Assembly (NCBI GenBank): GCA_947626205.1
Contig: CANQRO010000008.1
Coordinates: forward strand, 1-25,959
Reading direction: 5' to 3'
DNA length: 25,959 nt
Origin: an uncultured Clostridia bacterium
GTDB lineage: Bacteria > Bacillota > Clostridia > TANB77 > CAG-508
The position numbers and the translations under genes are program-made. Below the pieces are notes generated by a model. That model saw nothing but the letters and a program-made list of their open reading frames with translations. It searched no databases and had not been told where the DNA came from. Below are positions 7,273 through 16,770 of this stretch, in pieces (the stretch's first letter is position 1; each line of letters begins with the position of its first letter).

Positions 7273-8076
7273 CTATGGTTGTAAAATATATATTATTTCT
7301 AATCTATTATTACCTTTAATAGTTTCAATACTATCATTTCCATCAGTTATCTTTTGTCCACTTGTTGCAATCTCAACAAATTTTTCTTTAAATTTTCTAT
7401 TTTGATATTGCATTAAATTTTTTCCATAGTAAATAATATCGTAAGAACCATACTGTTTTTTATATGTTCCTCCACTTACCATGTCAGCTTTTATCCTTTG
7501 TAGAATATCGTTATTAGCATCTCCAATCCATGGTGCTACTAATGTAATATTATTATTATCAGCTGTTCCATAGTATAATAGCTGTGAGCCAATAGTATGT
7601 ATGCTCGTTGGATTTCCTATATATGTCATAATATCAACATTCGTTCCAAGTTCCTTATTTACTATTAACTGCACTTTATCTAAATATTCTTTTACTTCAT
7701 TATATTGAATTGTACTTTGAGTGTCTCCATTTTGCATTCTTTTTATAATTTCATTCCAATTCGTCATAAATCCTTCTGTATATAAATCATATCTAACAAT
7801 TGGAACTCCATTAGTATTAAATATAGTAACTGCATATTGTTCTTTTGCATATCTATGAATTGTAGGTAATATTGTTTCAAAACTTACAATTCTATCTTCT
7901 AATACATTATAGTCGCTATTTTCTACATAATCATAATAATTTGTTTTATCAGTAGTTGCAAAAATAGTATCAGCTGTAGAAATTGCTTGTCCTATAACAG
8001 AAAAGGTAAGTGCCATGGCTATTGCAAAAACCAATAATGCAAATCCTATTTTAAAAGCATCAACTGCATTTTCCAT
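7273..8076 (-). CDS. Pilin-like protein with a large C-terminal domain, 267 residues
   Basis: The N-terminus MENAVDAFKIGFALLVFAIA is a variant of the MENASKALLIA start shared by three upstream genes, followed by a single hydrophobic helix. The rest (about 230 residues) is a soluble domain rich in Tyr, Asn and Ile with no motif I recognise. The frame is open to a GTG at 8085, but ATG at 8076 is chosen because it gives the shared N-terminus and lies 11 nt after AAAGGG; GGGAGGA abuts the ATG and is too close to serve it. By position and N-terminus it is probably a large minor pilin. Moderately sure of the class, not of the role. Confidence 0.7.
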   Translation of the reverse strand: MENAVDAFKIGFALLVFAIAMALTFSVIGQAISTADTIFATTDKTNYYDYVENSDYNVLEDRIVSFETILPTIHRYAKEQYAVTIFNTNGVPIVRYDLYTEGFMTNWNEIIKRMQNGDTQSTIQYNEVKEYLDKVQLIVNKELGTNVDIMTYIGNPTSIHTIGSQLLYYGTADNNNITLVAPWIGDANNDILQRIKADMVSGGTYKKQYGSYDIIYYGKNLMQYQNRKFKEKFVEIATSGQKITDGNDSIETIKGNNRLEIIYILQP

Positions 8077-8117
8077 TCCTCCCACTACCCTTTCTTTCTT
8101 TATTATAGACTATATAA

Positions 8118-8546
8118 CTAATTTTTTGTTATTGTTACTTTATTTACTAAACCATTATCTCCTGTAGGTGCTTTAACAGTATAATATGCTCCTGTATTAA
8201 TAGATATTCTTAAATCAGATAATGCAGAAGATTTTAAATCTTGTGCTGTTACATCAATAGTTGTATCTCCACCTATTGATACTAATTTGCCATTAATTTC
8301 TTTGTTTGCATTATTGCTTGAAATAATATCTTGTATTAATGCTCTTACTCTTGAGCCAGAAACTCTAGTTCCTTCATAGTTAGTAAATGTTGAATTAAAC
8401 ATTTGTTGTTCTTGTGCAGTCATTTTTTGTATACCTTCATCTATGCCACCCATTGCCCCTTGGTATACCAACATTCCTACTCCAATAAGTAAAATAACAA
8501 TTAATATAGCTCCTGCAATTAATAAAGCTTTTGATGCATTTTCCAT
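8118..8546 (-). CDS. Small pilin-like protein, 142 residues (MENASKAL family)
   Basis: Starts MENASKALLIAGAILIVILL: a short polar leader then a 20-residue hydrophobic helix, the arrangement of Flp/Tad pilins and pseudopilins, though no canonical prepilin cleavage glycine-glutamate motif is clear. After the helix comes FNSTFTNYEGTRVSGSRVRALI, the same block as in three upstream paralogues (FN-x-x-(Y/F)-x-x-Y, then G-x-x-V-x-x-(I/L)). Unlike those three it lacks the C-terminal F-x-C motif and ends in a Gly/Thr-rich beta-like region. AAAGGAGG precedes the ATG. It is the least divergent from a simple major pilin and could be the main fibre subunit; that is inference. Confidence 0.75.
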   Translation of the reverse strand: MENASKALLIAGAILIVILLIGVGMLVYQGAMGGIDEGIQKMTAQEQQMFNSTFTNYEGTRVSGSRVRALIQDIISSNNANKEINGKLVSIGGDTTIDVTAQDLKSSALSDLRISINTGAYYTVKAPTGDNGLVNKVTITKN

Positions 8547-8634
8547 AATCTTTTTCCTCCTTTGAATTTTAAAATACCTTTTATTTTTTATATAAATTAG
8601 ACTATTTTCTATAATCTAAAATTTAATAACGCTT

Positions 8635-9078
8635 TTACTCTTCTAACTGTTCAAAAACTACCTTTTTAACTTTTTTTGTTTTATCATGATATTCAATTTG
8701 TGTACATTTAAAATAAATTAAATTAAAATTTTTAATAAACCCTTTTGTTCCTACTGTTTGAATTGTCTCCATCTGATAAGTAGCTTTCTCACCATTATTT
8801 AACATATTCAATTCAATTTTAATAGAATTAGTATCATTTTCAATAAAAAAACCTTTTTCATCCTTTAATATATCATTTTTCACATTCTCGTTTGTAGCTT
8901 TATTTATTACAGTAAGTACATCTGTACCAAACACTTGCTTGTTTAAATATGCTTCATAATACGCATTTTCTTCTGAAATTTGTTGCAAATTTTGTAAATT
9001 CATTTTATAAGAAGCATATACTACAAGAAGAATCATTAGAAATATGATTACAAATATAAATGTTAGTTTTTTTATCAC
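8635..9078 (-). CDS. Pilin-like protein, 147 residues, GTG start
   Basis: The frame is open up to a TTG at 9123, but neither that codon nor the ATG at 9096 has a ribosome binding site. GTG at 9076-9078 has AGAGGA (9085-9090) 6 nt upstream and gives MIKKLTFIFVIIFLMILLVV, a membrane helix at the very start, as in the neighbours. Downstream, ENAYYEAYLNKQVFGTDVLTVINKA and the C-terminal YFKCTQIEYHD match the paralogous genes on either side, although the MENASKAL start is absent. It is a diverged member of the pilin-like set in the same operon. Confidence 0.72.
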   Translation of the reverse strand: MIKKLTFIFVIIFLMILLVVYASYKMNLQNLQQISEENAYYEAYLNKQVFGTDVLTVINKATNENVKNDILKDEKGFFIENDTNSIKIELNMLNNGEKATYQMETIQTVGTKGFIKNFNLIYFKCTQIEYHDKTKKVKKVVFEQLEE

Positions 9079-9198
9079 ATTTAATCCTCTTTTCATTATA
9101 CTATGTTTTTTTAAATTTATCAACTTTTATAATGAGTTATTTTTTAGTTTAAATTCCATATATTTCATTAATTTTTTACTTCATATTATTTCCTTATA

Positions 9199-9642
9199 TT
9201 AGTTTTTAGCTAAAACTATATTATCAATTTTGCCTGATTCAGGATTATAATTTATTGTTTTACATGTAAAATATATTTCATTCTTTACAGAATACTGGTT
9301 TATAAATTCATATATATCTTTATCTGTTAGTGCATGTGCATTTACAAATTTGCTTTCTACATTATTTACTTTGACAGTAATTGCTATTTCGCCTCGATAG
9401 TCATTATAATTCTTAGCTAAATTTCCTAATGTTACAACATCTTGTGCTGTCAATTTATCATGTTTAAATAAATACTCTTCATATTGAGCATTAAATTGCC
9501 TAATCACTGTTTGTTCTATATTATCTTCTACGGTATCAGAAAAATCTCCCATAGCTCGGAAAATAAATAATCCTACTGTTACTAATAATACACCAAATAA
9601 TACTTCTGCCGCTATTATAAGAGCTTTTGATGCGTTTTCCAT
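9199..9642 (-). CDS. Pilin-like protein, 147 residues (MENASKAL family)
   Basis: N-terminal MENASKALIIAAEVLFGVLL with a hydrophobic helix to about residue 29, then the shared block FNAQYEEYLFKHDKLTAQDVV and a C-terminal YFTCKTINYNPESGKIDNIV. The motif F-x-C-x-x-x-x-Y with a following Gly/Lys and hydrophobics also ends the 175-residue and GTG-start paralogues. One cysteine only, so an intramolecular disulfide is not possible in the mature protein. AGGAGG precedes the ATG. Co-transcribed with its neighbours (27-nt gap upstream). Likely minor pilin or pseudopilin of the Tad-like machine. Confidence 0.75.
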   Translation of the reverse strand: MENASKALIIAAEVLFGVLLVTVGLFIFRAMGDFSDTVEDNIEQTVIRQFNAQYEEYLFKHDKLTAQDVVTLGNLAKNYNDYRGEIAITVKVNNVESKFVNAHALTDKDIYEFINQYSVKNEIYFTCKTINYNPESGKIDNIVLAKN

Positions 9643-9669
9643 AGTGCTTTCCTCCTTACTTTCCGTTTT

Positions 9670-10197
9670 CTAAAAACTATAAATATATTCATCTTCATCT
9701 AGCTTTCTTTCAATAAATAACATATAGTTTACTCTTCCTGTATCTGAATTATATCCTACATACTTGCAGTCAAAAATCCTTCTTTTAAAATCTGTAAAAG
9801 CATCAGTATTTTGCTTAATTTGTGTAAATGATGTTAAATTGTATCGTTTACCAACTTCGAAGTTAACTCCTGTTGATGTAGTTCCATCTTTTTTATATAC
9901 TAATTTTTCTACCATTTCAAATTCTATTTGAACATTATAGTTTGGTTCATCAGAATATCTATTATTATTGTCAATAGCTTTATTAATTACTGAAATTACT
10001 TCAGTTCCTCTTAATAAATTTCGATGATAAGATTCATATTGGTTATTAAATGCTGACAATTGTTCAGTCAATTTTATATTTTCTGATTCTGCAAAATATT
10101 CTCCAACACTTCTATAACTGTATACCAAAGTACCTATAATTAGCAATGCCATTAAAACTCCACCAGCTATTAATAAAGCTTTTGATGCATTTTCCAT
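9670..10197 (-). CDS. Pilin-like protein, 175 residues (MENASKAL family)
   Basis: First of the pilin-like genes, 29 nt after the TadB/C gene. Starts MENASKALLIAGGVLMALLI with one membrane helix (about residues 7-27), then FNNQYESYHRNLLRGTEVISVINKA, the best example of the shared block, and a C-terminal IFDCKYVGYNSDTGRVNYML. It carries an extra 25-30 residues in the middle compared with the 147-residue paralogue and a charged tail ending EDEYIYSF. AGGAGAG precedes the ATG. The set of paralogues suggests a fibre with several related subunits or a tip complex; this is inference from order and similarity. Confidence 0.75.
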   Translation of the reverse strand: MENASKALLIAGGVLMALLIIGTLVYSYRSVGEYFAESENIKLTEQLSAFNNQYESYHRNLLRGTEVISVINKAIDNNNRYSDEPNYNVQIEFEMVEKLVYKKDGTTSTGVNFEVGKRYNLTSFTQIKQNTDAFTDFKRRIFDCKYVGYNSDTGRVNYMLFIERKLDEDEYIYSF

Positions 10198-10226
10198 TGC
10201 ACTCTCTCCTCTTCAAATATATATTA

Positions 10227-12306
10227 TTATGCCATATTACTCATTGTTTCAAATGCAGATGTCATACTTAACATACCAATTACAACTAATGGTACAATCA
10301 AATATCCTACGAATAAACATATCATAGGAGCAAAACCTATAACTTTTCCTATCATACCTTTTCTAGAAATTAATCTTTCATTTGATTCTTTTCTTTTTTC
10401 TTGGTAATATGCTCTTTCTGTATCTAGTTCGTCAAATGCTTCTTCAATAGGTATCTTTTCTACAGCAGCTTGTAAGCTTTCAATAATTCTAATAAATTGA
10501 ACATATGAAACATCATTTTTTAACTCTTCTAATGCTTCCCACGCTCCTGCCTCATAGTTATTTAAACATTTTGTTATTGGCTCCTTAAAGATATTTGCAT
10601 ATCTTTCAAGCCATTCTAGAATAATTTCTACATTTATTCTTTCAATCTTCATTAGCATAAGTATAATTGTTTGGAATTGCATTACCTCATCTTCCATATC
10701 TAATTGTCGCATTTTTATTTGGAACATTAATATCCATATAGGAGACATATATGCTATGCTTGAAAACACTAATGAAAATAGAATTTCAAACCATTGAAAA
10801 TACTCACTATTTATTGTTTGTAATTTAGTAAAAATTGTATCAGCTTCTTTTTCAATTTCTTCATCTGTTGCATCTTCATAATAATCTGAATATCTCATTG
10901 CTGTTATAAGTTGTTCTTTTGTAGTTGATGTCTTTCCTTTAAATCTATCAAGAAAATAATTGTGCCTTTTGGTTGTTTCTATTGCTTTCTTTTCATCTAA
11001 CTGCGACATTTGCCCCAGTATATTATAATCACTAGTTGGCTGTTCATATATATACTGAATAGTTACTTTATGTAATTGGTAAAACATAAAAATAGAAACG
11101 ATAAATGTAAGGATACTTAATGCTATTCTATTTATATATATCCAATGTAATTTTTGCTTAGAAGCCGAATCTTTTAGTAATTTTTCTATTTTGCGATAAT
11201 CCTTTGTACCTCTTTTAGGCATAAATAAATCTACAATTTGTTTTACGGGTTTTATTTTATATAATTTTTCTTGCCATGGATTTTCAGTATTTTTCAAATT
11301 AGCATTTGTAGCAGAATTATCTTTAATTTTTCTAATTAATATGTAACATACAAAAGTTAATATAAGCAACAATGTTTGTACAATTAATCCACCTTTTCCA
11401 TCATAAAACTGTGATGTAAAACTAAATTGAGATACTGCCCAATTTTTTATAGGTTCAATAAATAAAATTGGAATTGCAGCAATTACAGATAAGCTTTGAA
11501 ATGTATAATCTAATTTGTCTCTTTTTAAAATTTCAATTTGCATTTCTTGTGTAATATTATTTAAGTTTTTTAAATATAAAGACGCACCATTTTGATCTTT
11601 TCTATCTCCAAATTCTCTTGTTAAGTATGATATTCCTGCGAACTCCTTTAAATAGCTATTTGGTGCAATATCATAATATTTTTCAAGTTCTACTTCTGGA
11701 TCATCGGAAATTAGTATATCATATATTTTCTCTGCCTGACGAGATACCTCTAATTCATCATTTTGCGCTACTTGGTAAATTGCTTCTTCTACCATATTAT
11801 ATTCATGGTAGGCATGTCTGATCTCAGCAAAGAAATCCACTTGTTGTTTTAGTAATTTATTATCTATTTTATCTACCATTCCGTCCAATTAAAGTTTCAA
11901 TCATAAATATTTCAAAAATAATTAAAATTGCCATTAGTAGTGTATTATTTTTTGCTACCGCGATAATAAAAAATGTAAGTGGTATAATAATTAGAAGTGC
12001 ATTTGTTAAAATTTTAGCAGATTGACGTCTTGTTAAATATTCATCCTCTATATTTATTATTTCTAATCTTTTTCTTAATTTAACTAAATAACGTTTTAAT
12101 CCAGGAACTTTTATGTAAAACATATATAATTTTTGATATATTACGTCTAATGAGAAATTCTGTGCTTCTACTCCAACTCTTAAAGCCATTTGTTGTCTAA
12201 TGTCAGCTCTATTCATACGTTTCATCAGAATTAAATATGCAATGATAACAAGTAAAAATAATCCTGCAATTCCCATTAATCCATAAATTATTACGTTATT
12301 AGACAT
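10227..12306 (-). CDS. TadB/TadC-like inner membrane platform protein, one gene split in two frames at a CGG codon
   Basis: Integral membrane protein of the type II secretion F family that forms the platform over which the TadA ATPase works. The first frame (11869-12306, 145 codons) has three membrane segments and starts with ATG after AGGAGGT. The second (10227 up to about 11888) holds the soluble F-domain start (KQQVDFFAEIRHAYHEYN) and further membrane segments near its middle and end. Codon 142 of the first frame is CGG, in GGA CGG AAT, with a stop three codons on. Dropping the C at 11883 gives GGA GGA ATG and joins both into 692 residues, with the F domain directly after the membrane pair, the usual TadB/TadC order. 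Alternatively ATG 11877-11879 could start a separate, translationally coupled protein, but its ribosome binding site is poor (GGACGGA). Confidence 0.75.
11881..11883 (-). other. In-frame CGG at a reading-frame break (site 2)
   Basis: CGG is codon 142 of the upstream TadB/C frame, followed by AAT GGT AGA TAA. The downstream frame begins with GGA ATG at 11880-11882. Confidence 0.7.
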
Positions 12307-12352
12307 CGTTTAAATGCACCTCCTCTCTTTAGTAATTAATTTGTTTTTAATC

Positions 12353-14269
12353 TTATTTTGATTTTCTTCCTCTTCTTGATGATGTAACAGTTTCTTTAGG
12401 CCAATTTTCTTCTATGAATTTATCAAATGCTTCTGCATCAGTTTCGTCCATATTATTTCTCATTTCACGAATATTTTTATCAGATATTTTATTTGTTAGT
12501 ACATATTCGCCATCAATATATTCCATAATATTTACATATCTATATAGTTGTCTATCTGTTACTTTAGTAAAATAATGTGTTGCATTATCAAAAAATTTAT
12601 CTATTTTTCCTTCTAATGTTTTTTCATTTCTATGGTCAAAAGTATATTCATTTTTGTCTTCAACAGGAATACACTCTGTAACTCTTTCTATGTATCTTCT
12701 TCCTTTAAAGTCTTTAACTAAGTGAACATCAAAATTTAATACTTGTACAACTTGTTCTTCTGCTGTTCTTTCATCATTAAATACGCCAGTTCTCAACATA
12801 GAGTTTCTAAGAGCTGTTACTAAGTTTGGAAAAGTTTTTGCATGGTGTGTAAATAATGTAAATTTAGATGCAACCTGAGCTGCTTGTATCATCCAAGAAG
12901 CTACGGGGTCTGTTGCAACCTCACCTATAATATTTACAGAACCATCTGTTTTCTTTTGAACATCAAGTCCCTCTTGTCCAGAAATTGTTTCTGTTTCTCT
13001 GAATGTTAATATGTTTCTTGTTGGGTATATTTTTCTTAAATGTAACTCAAATGCAGTTTCCTGTACCCTTATATTCATAGTTTCATAAATATTTTCTATC
13101 ATACCCATAAGCATAGTAGTTTTTCCACAACCCTGCTCACCCGTAAGAGAAATAATTCTTGCACCTTTTACTAAAAACTTTAGTAAATCAATTGCCTGTT
13201 CTTTACCAGGAAATACTACTAACTGTTCTAGAGTTGCACGCTTTACGTCAAATTTTCTTACGAAAAATGCCCATGTTTCTGAAAATGATGGTCTTACTAC
13301 AACAACACGAGATCCATCTTTCATTTCGTTAATTTTGTAACCATTACTATCTGATAATTGTCCTGGGTTATTGTATTTATAAATGTTTTGACAAACTCTT
13401 TTTAATTCGCTCTCAGTTCCGAAAGAAAGAAATGCTAAACGAATAGATTTACCTTGGAAGAAAATCCAAATACTATCACATGCTCTTGGCACTTTGCTTT
13501 CTAGAACTTGATCTAAATAATCTCCATCTGTTTGAGCTACTTGTGAAAGGAAAGATTCTGGAAGTCCAGATACTCCACCAGATACTCCATCTATATTCAT
13601 ATCTCTTATTTCATCAATACTACTATATCCTTTATAATGTTGATAAATTCTTTGTACTACTATATTTAATTTATCTGAAAAAGAAAGTACAAGATTTTCT
13701 TTTTCAAATATATCATTAATTTCTTCTCCTGTTATCACATAGCTTGGTTTTGTTTCACCTGATATATATTTTAATGTTGCTAGATTATATTTTTTAATAA
13801 GTTGCGTTAATGCTTCATATCCAAAATCTTTTTTATACATATAAATTAATATATCAAATTTATCTTGTTCTGTTAAAAGTGATGGTATATCAAATGGTAT
13901 TGCTTTTGATATATTAGTTTCGTCTACTCCATATTCTTTTAATAAAAGATCATATATTAATTCTTTTACATATTTTTTATCATTAACATCTCCATAAGTA
14001 CAACCTTTTAAAGCTTTTTTTAGTTCGTATTTCTTCTTTTTTCTTCTTTTTAACTCTTCTTCTGAAAGACCTATATCATATAAATTTATTTTTGTAATTT
14101 CATCTAATCTTCTTTTTATGAAATCTGTCATTTTATCTAAGCTATATGTCTTGTCATCTAATTGTACTTCTTGTTCAACTTTCTGCTCTTTTCTCTTTGT
14201 TATTGAACGTATAAGTAGCATTCCTGCACCTAATAGGACAACAACTATTAAGATAAAATTAAATAGCAT
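12353..14269 (-). CDS. tadA: TadA/CpaF-type secretion ATPase
   Basis: Hexameric ATPase that powers assembly of Tad/Flp pili, in the VirB11/PilT superfamily. The 638-residue product has an N-terminal membrane segment (MLFNFILIVVVLLGAGMLL), unusual for a classic CpaF, a basic linker (KRRKKKKYELKKALKG), then the ATPase core: Walker A GEQGCGKTT (about residues 377-385), acidic box RETETISGQEG, Walker B-like VNIIGEVATDP and TLFTHHAKT. It is longer than usual CpaF (about 450-480) through the N-terminal extension. The frame is open to 14350, overlapping the upstream gene, but ATG at 14269 is chosen because GAGGAGG lies just upstream and it lacks the basic leader. Confidence 0.9.
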   Translation of the reverse strand: MLFNFILIVVVLLGAGMLLIRSITKRKEQKVEQEVQLDDKTYSLDKMTDFIKRRLDEITKINLYDIGLSEEELKRRKKKKYELKKALKGCTYGDVNDKKYVKELIYDLLLKEYGVDETNISKAIPFDIPSLLTEQDKFDILIYMYKKDFGYEALTQLIKKYNLATLKYISGETKPSYVITGEEINDIFEKENLVLSFSDKLNIVVQRIYQHYKGYSSIDEIRDMNIDGVSGGVSGLPESFLSQVAQTDGDYLDQVLESKVPRACDSIWIFFQGKSIRLAFLSFGTESELKRVCQNIYKYNNPGQLSDSNGYKINEMKDGSRVVVVRPSFSETWAFFVRKFDVKRATLEQLVVFPGKEQAIDLLKFLVKGARIISLTGEQGCGKTTMLMGMIENIYETMNIRVQETAFELHLRKIYPTRNILTFRETETISGQEGLDVQKKTDGSVNIIGEVATDPVASWMIQAAQVASKFTLFTHHAKTFPNLVTALRNSMLRTGVFNDERTAEEQVVQVLNFDVHLVKDFKGRRYIERVTECIPVEDKNEYTFDHRNEKTLEGKIDKFFDNATHYFTKVTDRQLYRYVNIMEYIDGEYVLTNKISDKNIREMRNNMDETDAEAFDKFIEENWPKETVTSSRRGRKSK

Positions 14270-14294
14270 ATAAGTCTCCTCCTCTTCTCGTTCG

Positions 14295-15143
14295 TTATAC
14301 ACCCATTTGTATTTCTTGTATTTTGTAAATAATTTTTTCTCCCGCTTCATTTACTTGTTTTATAAAGTTAGCATTTCTGTCAGCGTCATTTACTTTTCTA
14401 AGTTTCAGAAATAAATCTGCTACACGATTTTCACTTGCTGCTTCAAAATATAATGTATTATATGGTATTGTTAGTATATCTTTTTTGGTTCCTGTATATC
14501 TTGATATATTTTTAATATTATACTTTGAAAAGTTATCAAATCTTCCAATATTTAATAAAATATTATCTTTTTTCAATAATTCTTGGTTTTTGCGAAGTTC
14601 CATAAAATCATTAATCATATTAATTTTTTGTTCTAGATTTACAACTATAACATCAGAAATTCTTAATATTTCTTTTACCATATCATCCTTTATAGTTTTA
14701 TCTAAATCCACAAAAACAAAGTCATAAAATTTGTTTGCGTTAGTAATTATCTCTTTATATTTTTGTTTTAATTTCAAATATTCGTCATATGATGGTCTAT
14801 CTGTAACTTCCTTATAACCGTATAATACATCTAATCTATTTTTATAAATTGTTTGTGCATAATTTTGAATTATATCTGGTAATACTCTTCCACTATAAGC
14901 AAGCTTTGCTAATCCATCAATTCCATTATCAACTTCTATATTAGGAGTTTTAGTTAATCTTTGTATTACATTTTTATTATTACTTACTTTAAAGCATGAT
15001 TCTAGAGTATCATCATTATATTTTGTAGAAATAATAATACTTCTATTAGTGTGTTCAACTGCCATTTTAGTAGCAATGGCTGCAAGTGACATCGTTTGTC
15101 CTGTCGGTTTATTTATTGTACTCCAAAATGTAATAATTGGCAT
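14295..15143 (-). CDS. TadZ/CpaE-like P-loop protein with degenerate Walker A
   Basis: A 282-residue MinD/ParA-fold protein by layout: an N-terminal beta strand and glycine loop (MPIITFWSTINKPTGQTMS), a helix (LAAIATKMAVEHTNRS), then a strand IIIST, and later KFYDFVFVDLDKTI as the Walker B strand and SDVIVVNLEQ as the next strand. The loop NKPTGQTMS keeps a Gly-Gln-Thr but lacks the usual deviant lysines, so ATP hydrolysis is doubtful. TadZ/CpaE proteins place the pilus machinery at a cell pole. AAGGAG precedes the ATG. It follows a second such gene by only a few bases and precedes the TadA gene. Confidence 0.7.
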   Translation of the reverse strand: MPIITFWSTINKPTGQTMSLAAIATKMAVEHTNRSIIISTKYNDDTLESCFKVSNNKNVIQRLTKTPNIEVDNGIDGLAKLAYSGRVLPDIIQNYAQTIYKNRLDVLYGYKEVTDRPSYDEYLKLKQKYKEIITNANKFYDFVFVDLDKTIKDDMVKEILRISDVIVVNLEQKINMINDFMELRKNQELLKKDNILLNIGRFDNFSKYNIKNISRYTGTKKDILTIPYNTLYFEAASENRVADLFLKLRKVNDADRNANFIKQVNEAGEKIIYKIQEIQMGV

Positions 15144-15147
15144 TGTT

Positions 15148-15849
15148 TTATACTCCTTTTTCTAATATTTTAAATGATTTTTTCAAATTGCTTTCTTCGT
15201 TTTCCCCTAATATATCTAAAGCAATGAAAAATAAACTATCTTTAAATTGTGAACTTAATCTTTTTATAGATAATCTTGAAACTCTTTGGTTATCAATTAT
15301 AGTACTTTCATCTCCGTTATCAATTGGAATATAAAAATAATAATCTTGATTCCAATTAGCTTTTGTTTCTAAAGCTAAGTAATTTAAATATTCATTTTCT
15401 TCTTTGGACATATCTTTAGAATATAGTATTTTTGTTACATTAATTGTCTGTAGCAAATTATTTAATATTTCTAATCCTGTTTTTAATGAATATAAATCAA
15501 ATGATGTTACAAAATAATTCTTCTTAGCTTGATACATGTTAAAGTTTTCAAAATTTTCATTGCTATCTATATCAATTAAACAAAAATCATATTGTAATTC
15601 AAAATTTTGTGAAATGTCAAGGTTTTCTTTAATTTCTTCAAAACTTGATAATCCTACTGCCACATCTATGTTTTCAAAATTAGTAACATATGTTTTAGCA
15701 GGATTAATTGCAGGAACAATATATCTTGCTCTTTGCAATTTTGTATTATCAACAACTAAAACTCGTCTTCCTGTGGCAGTTAATACTTTTGCAACATAAA
15801 GCATTAAATCTAATTTTGTATGTCCTCCTATAAATCCTACTATTTCCAT
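15148..15849 (-). CDS. Second TadZ/CpaE-like protein, very degenerate P-loop
   Basis: A 233-residue protein with the same plan as the next gene: MEIVGFIGGHTKLDLMLYVA as strand, loop and helix, GRRVLVVDN as the second strand, QYDFCLIDIDSNEN as the Walker B-like strand, and KNYFVTSFDLYSLKTGLEIL after it. The loop GGHTKLDLM has one lysine but not a full Walker A. It is short for the family, with no N-terminal receiver domain. GAGAGGAGA precedes the ATG. Pairing with the downstream gene (4-nt gap) suggests a heterodimer in which neither subunit is a normal ATPase; this is inference. Confidence 0.68.
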   Translation of the reverse strand: MEIVGFIGGHTKLDLMLYVAKVLTATGRRVLVVDNTKLQRARYIVPAINPAKTYVTNFENIDVAVGLSSFEEIKENLDISQNFELQYDFCLIDIDSNENFENFNMYQAKKNYFVTSFDLYSLKTGLEILNNLLQTINVTKILYSKDMSKEENEYLNYLALETKANWNQDYYFYIPIDNGDESTIIDNQRVSRLSIKRLSSQFKDSLFFIALDILGENEESNLKKSFKILEKGV

Positions 15850-15870
15850 ATTTTCTCCTCTCTAATTTTT

Positions 15871-16752
15871 TTACATTGCACCATTTAGCATTTCAAAATA
15901 TTCTTGTCTAGCTTCTTTTGATCTTGTAATTTCTTCTTCCATCTTAGTAGTTAATCTTGTATTTCCATTTTCTCCAGCTTGACTTACTTGTGATGAAATT
16001 TGTTCTCTTATACTAGCTGTATATCTTTCTGCTAAAGCTCTTCTTGCTTCTTCTGTTATATTTCTATCTGAGTTAATAAGATTTATAACTTCTGTACTTG
16101 GTACATATGTAGGTGTTGCGCCGGTTTGATTTCCAGGTTCAACGTATATCGTAGCATATATTTTAGAACCAGACATTCTATATGCTTCTACAATTGCATT
16201 GCTCATTGCTAATGTTTCTTCTTCATACAAATCTAGCCAAACTGTATCTTCATTTATATTTTTAATTTTTTTCTTAGATACAATTACATAATCTTGACCA
16301 TTTGGTAAAGTTAAACGAATATCAATATAATCATCTACCTCTAAATCACGTGGTAATACAATCATATTGTATTGTTGTTCTCTTAAGTCTGATGTAATTT
16401 TTTCAGTTGATTCTTGTACCAATGTTTGTGATAATATACTACCAACTGTTAAATTTAATTTTGCAATTGTATTGCTTGTAATATCATTAATTGTAAGAAA
16501 ATCAGATGGTACAGCTTCTTGTGATGCTTGTACTGCTACAAGATCATTTTCAGTTATTTTACTTCCAGACTTTATATTTTTATTTAAAACATATACTTGT
16601 GTAAACGCTGTTTCTTTTTGTTCTGCCTCTTTTTGTAATTTCGTTAATTGTAAAAATAAGAATACTATTACAATAGAACCTATTAATAATCCTATTACAA
16701 TACCTAATAACATAGAATTTCTTGCTTTTTTTTGCATTGGATTTGTTGCCAT
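15871..16752 (-). CDS. CpaB/RcpC-like SAF-domain protein
   Basis: First gene of the pilus block. The 293-residue product has an N-terminal basic stretch and one membrane helix (about residues 14-35, LLGIVIGLLIGSIVIVFLFL), then a SAF domain (about 50-110: VYVLNKNIKSGSKITENDLV, later LNLTVGSILSQTLV) and the second domain typical of CpaB (MIVLPRDLEVDDYIDIRLTL, VWLDLYEEE). CpaB in Gram-negatives works with the secretin; here, without an outer membrane, it probably supports assembly in the wall space. The C-terminal quarter is helical and charged. AAGGAGGAA precedes the ATG. A 14-nt-stem-free AT-rich stretch and a hairpin lie upstream. Confidence 0.8.
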   Translation of the reverse strand: MATNPMQKKARNSMLLGIVIGLLIGSIVIVFLFLQLTKLQKEAEQKETAFTQVYVLNKNIKSGSKITENDLVAVQASQEAVPSDFLTINDITSNTIAKLNLTVGSILSQTLVQESTEKITSDLREQQYNMIVLPRDLEVDDYIDIRLTLPNGQDYVIVSKKKIKNINEDTVWLDLYEEETLAMSNAIVEAYRMSGSKIYATIYVEPGNQTGATPTYVPSTEVINLINSDRNITEEARRALAERYTASIREQISSQVSQAGENGNTRLTTKMEEEITRSKEARQEYFEMLNGAM

Positions 16753-16770
16753 TTTAATTCCTCCTTAACA

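Noticed and set aside
14270..14350. N-terminal extension of the TadA ATPase containing an in-frame CGG
   Set aside because: The extension overlaps the upstream gene and has no ribosome binding site, while ATG 14269 has GAGGAGG. The CGG there is therefore not in a translated TadA codon.
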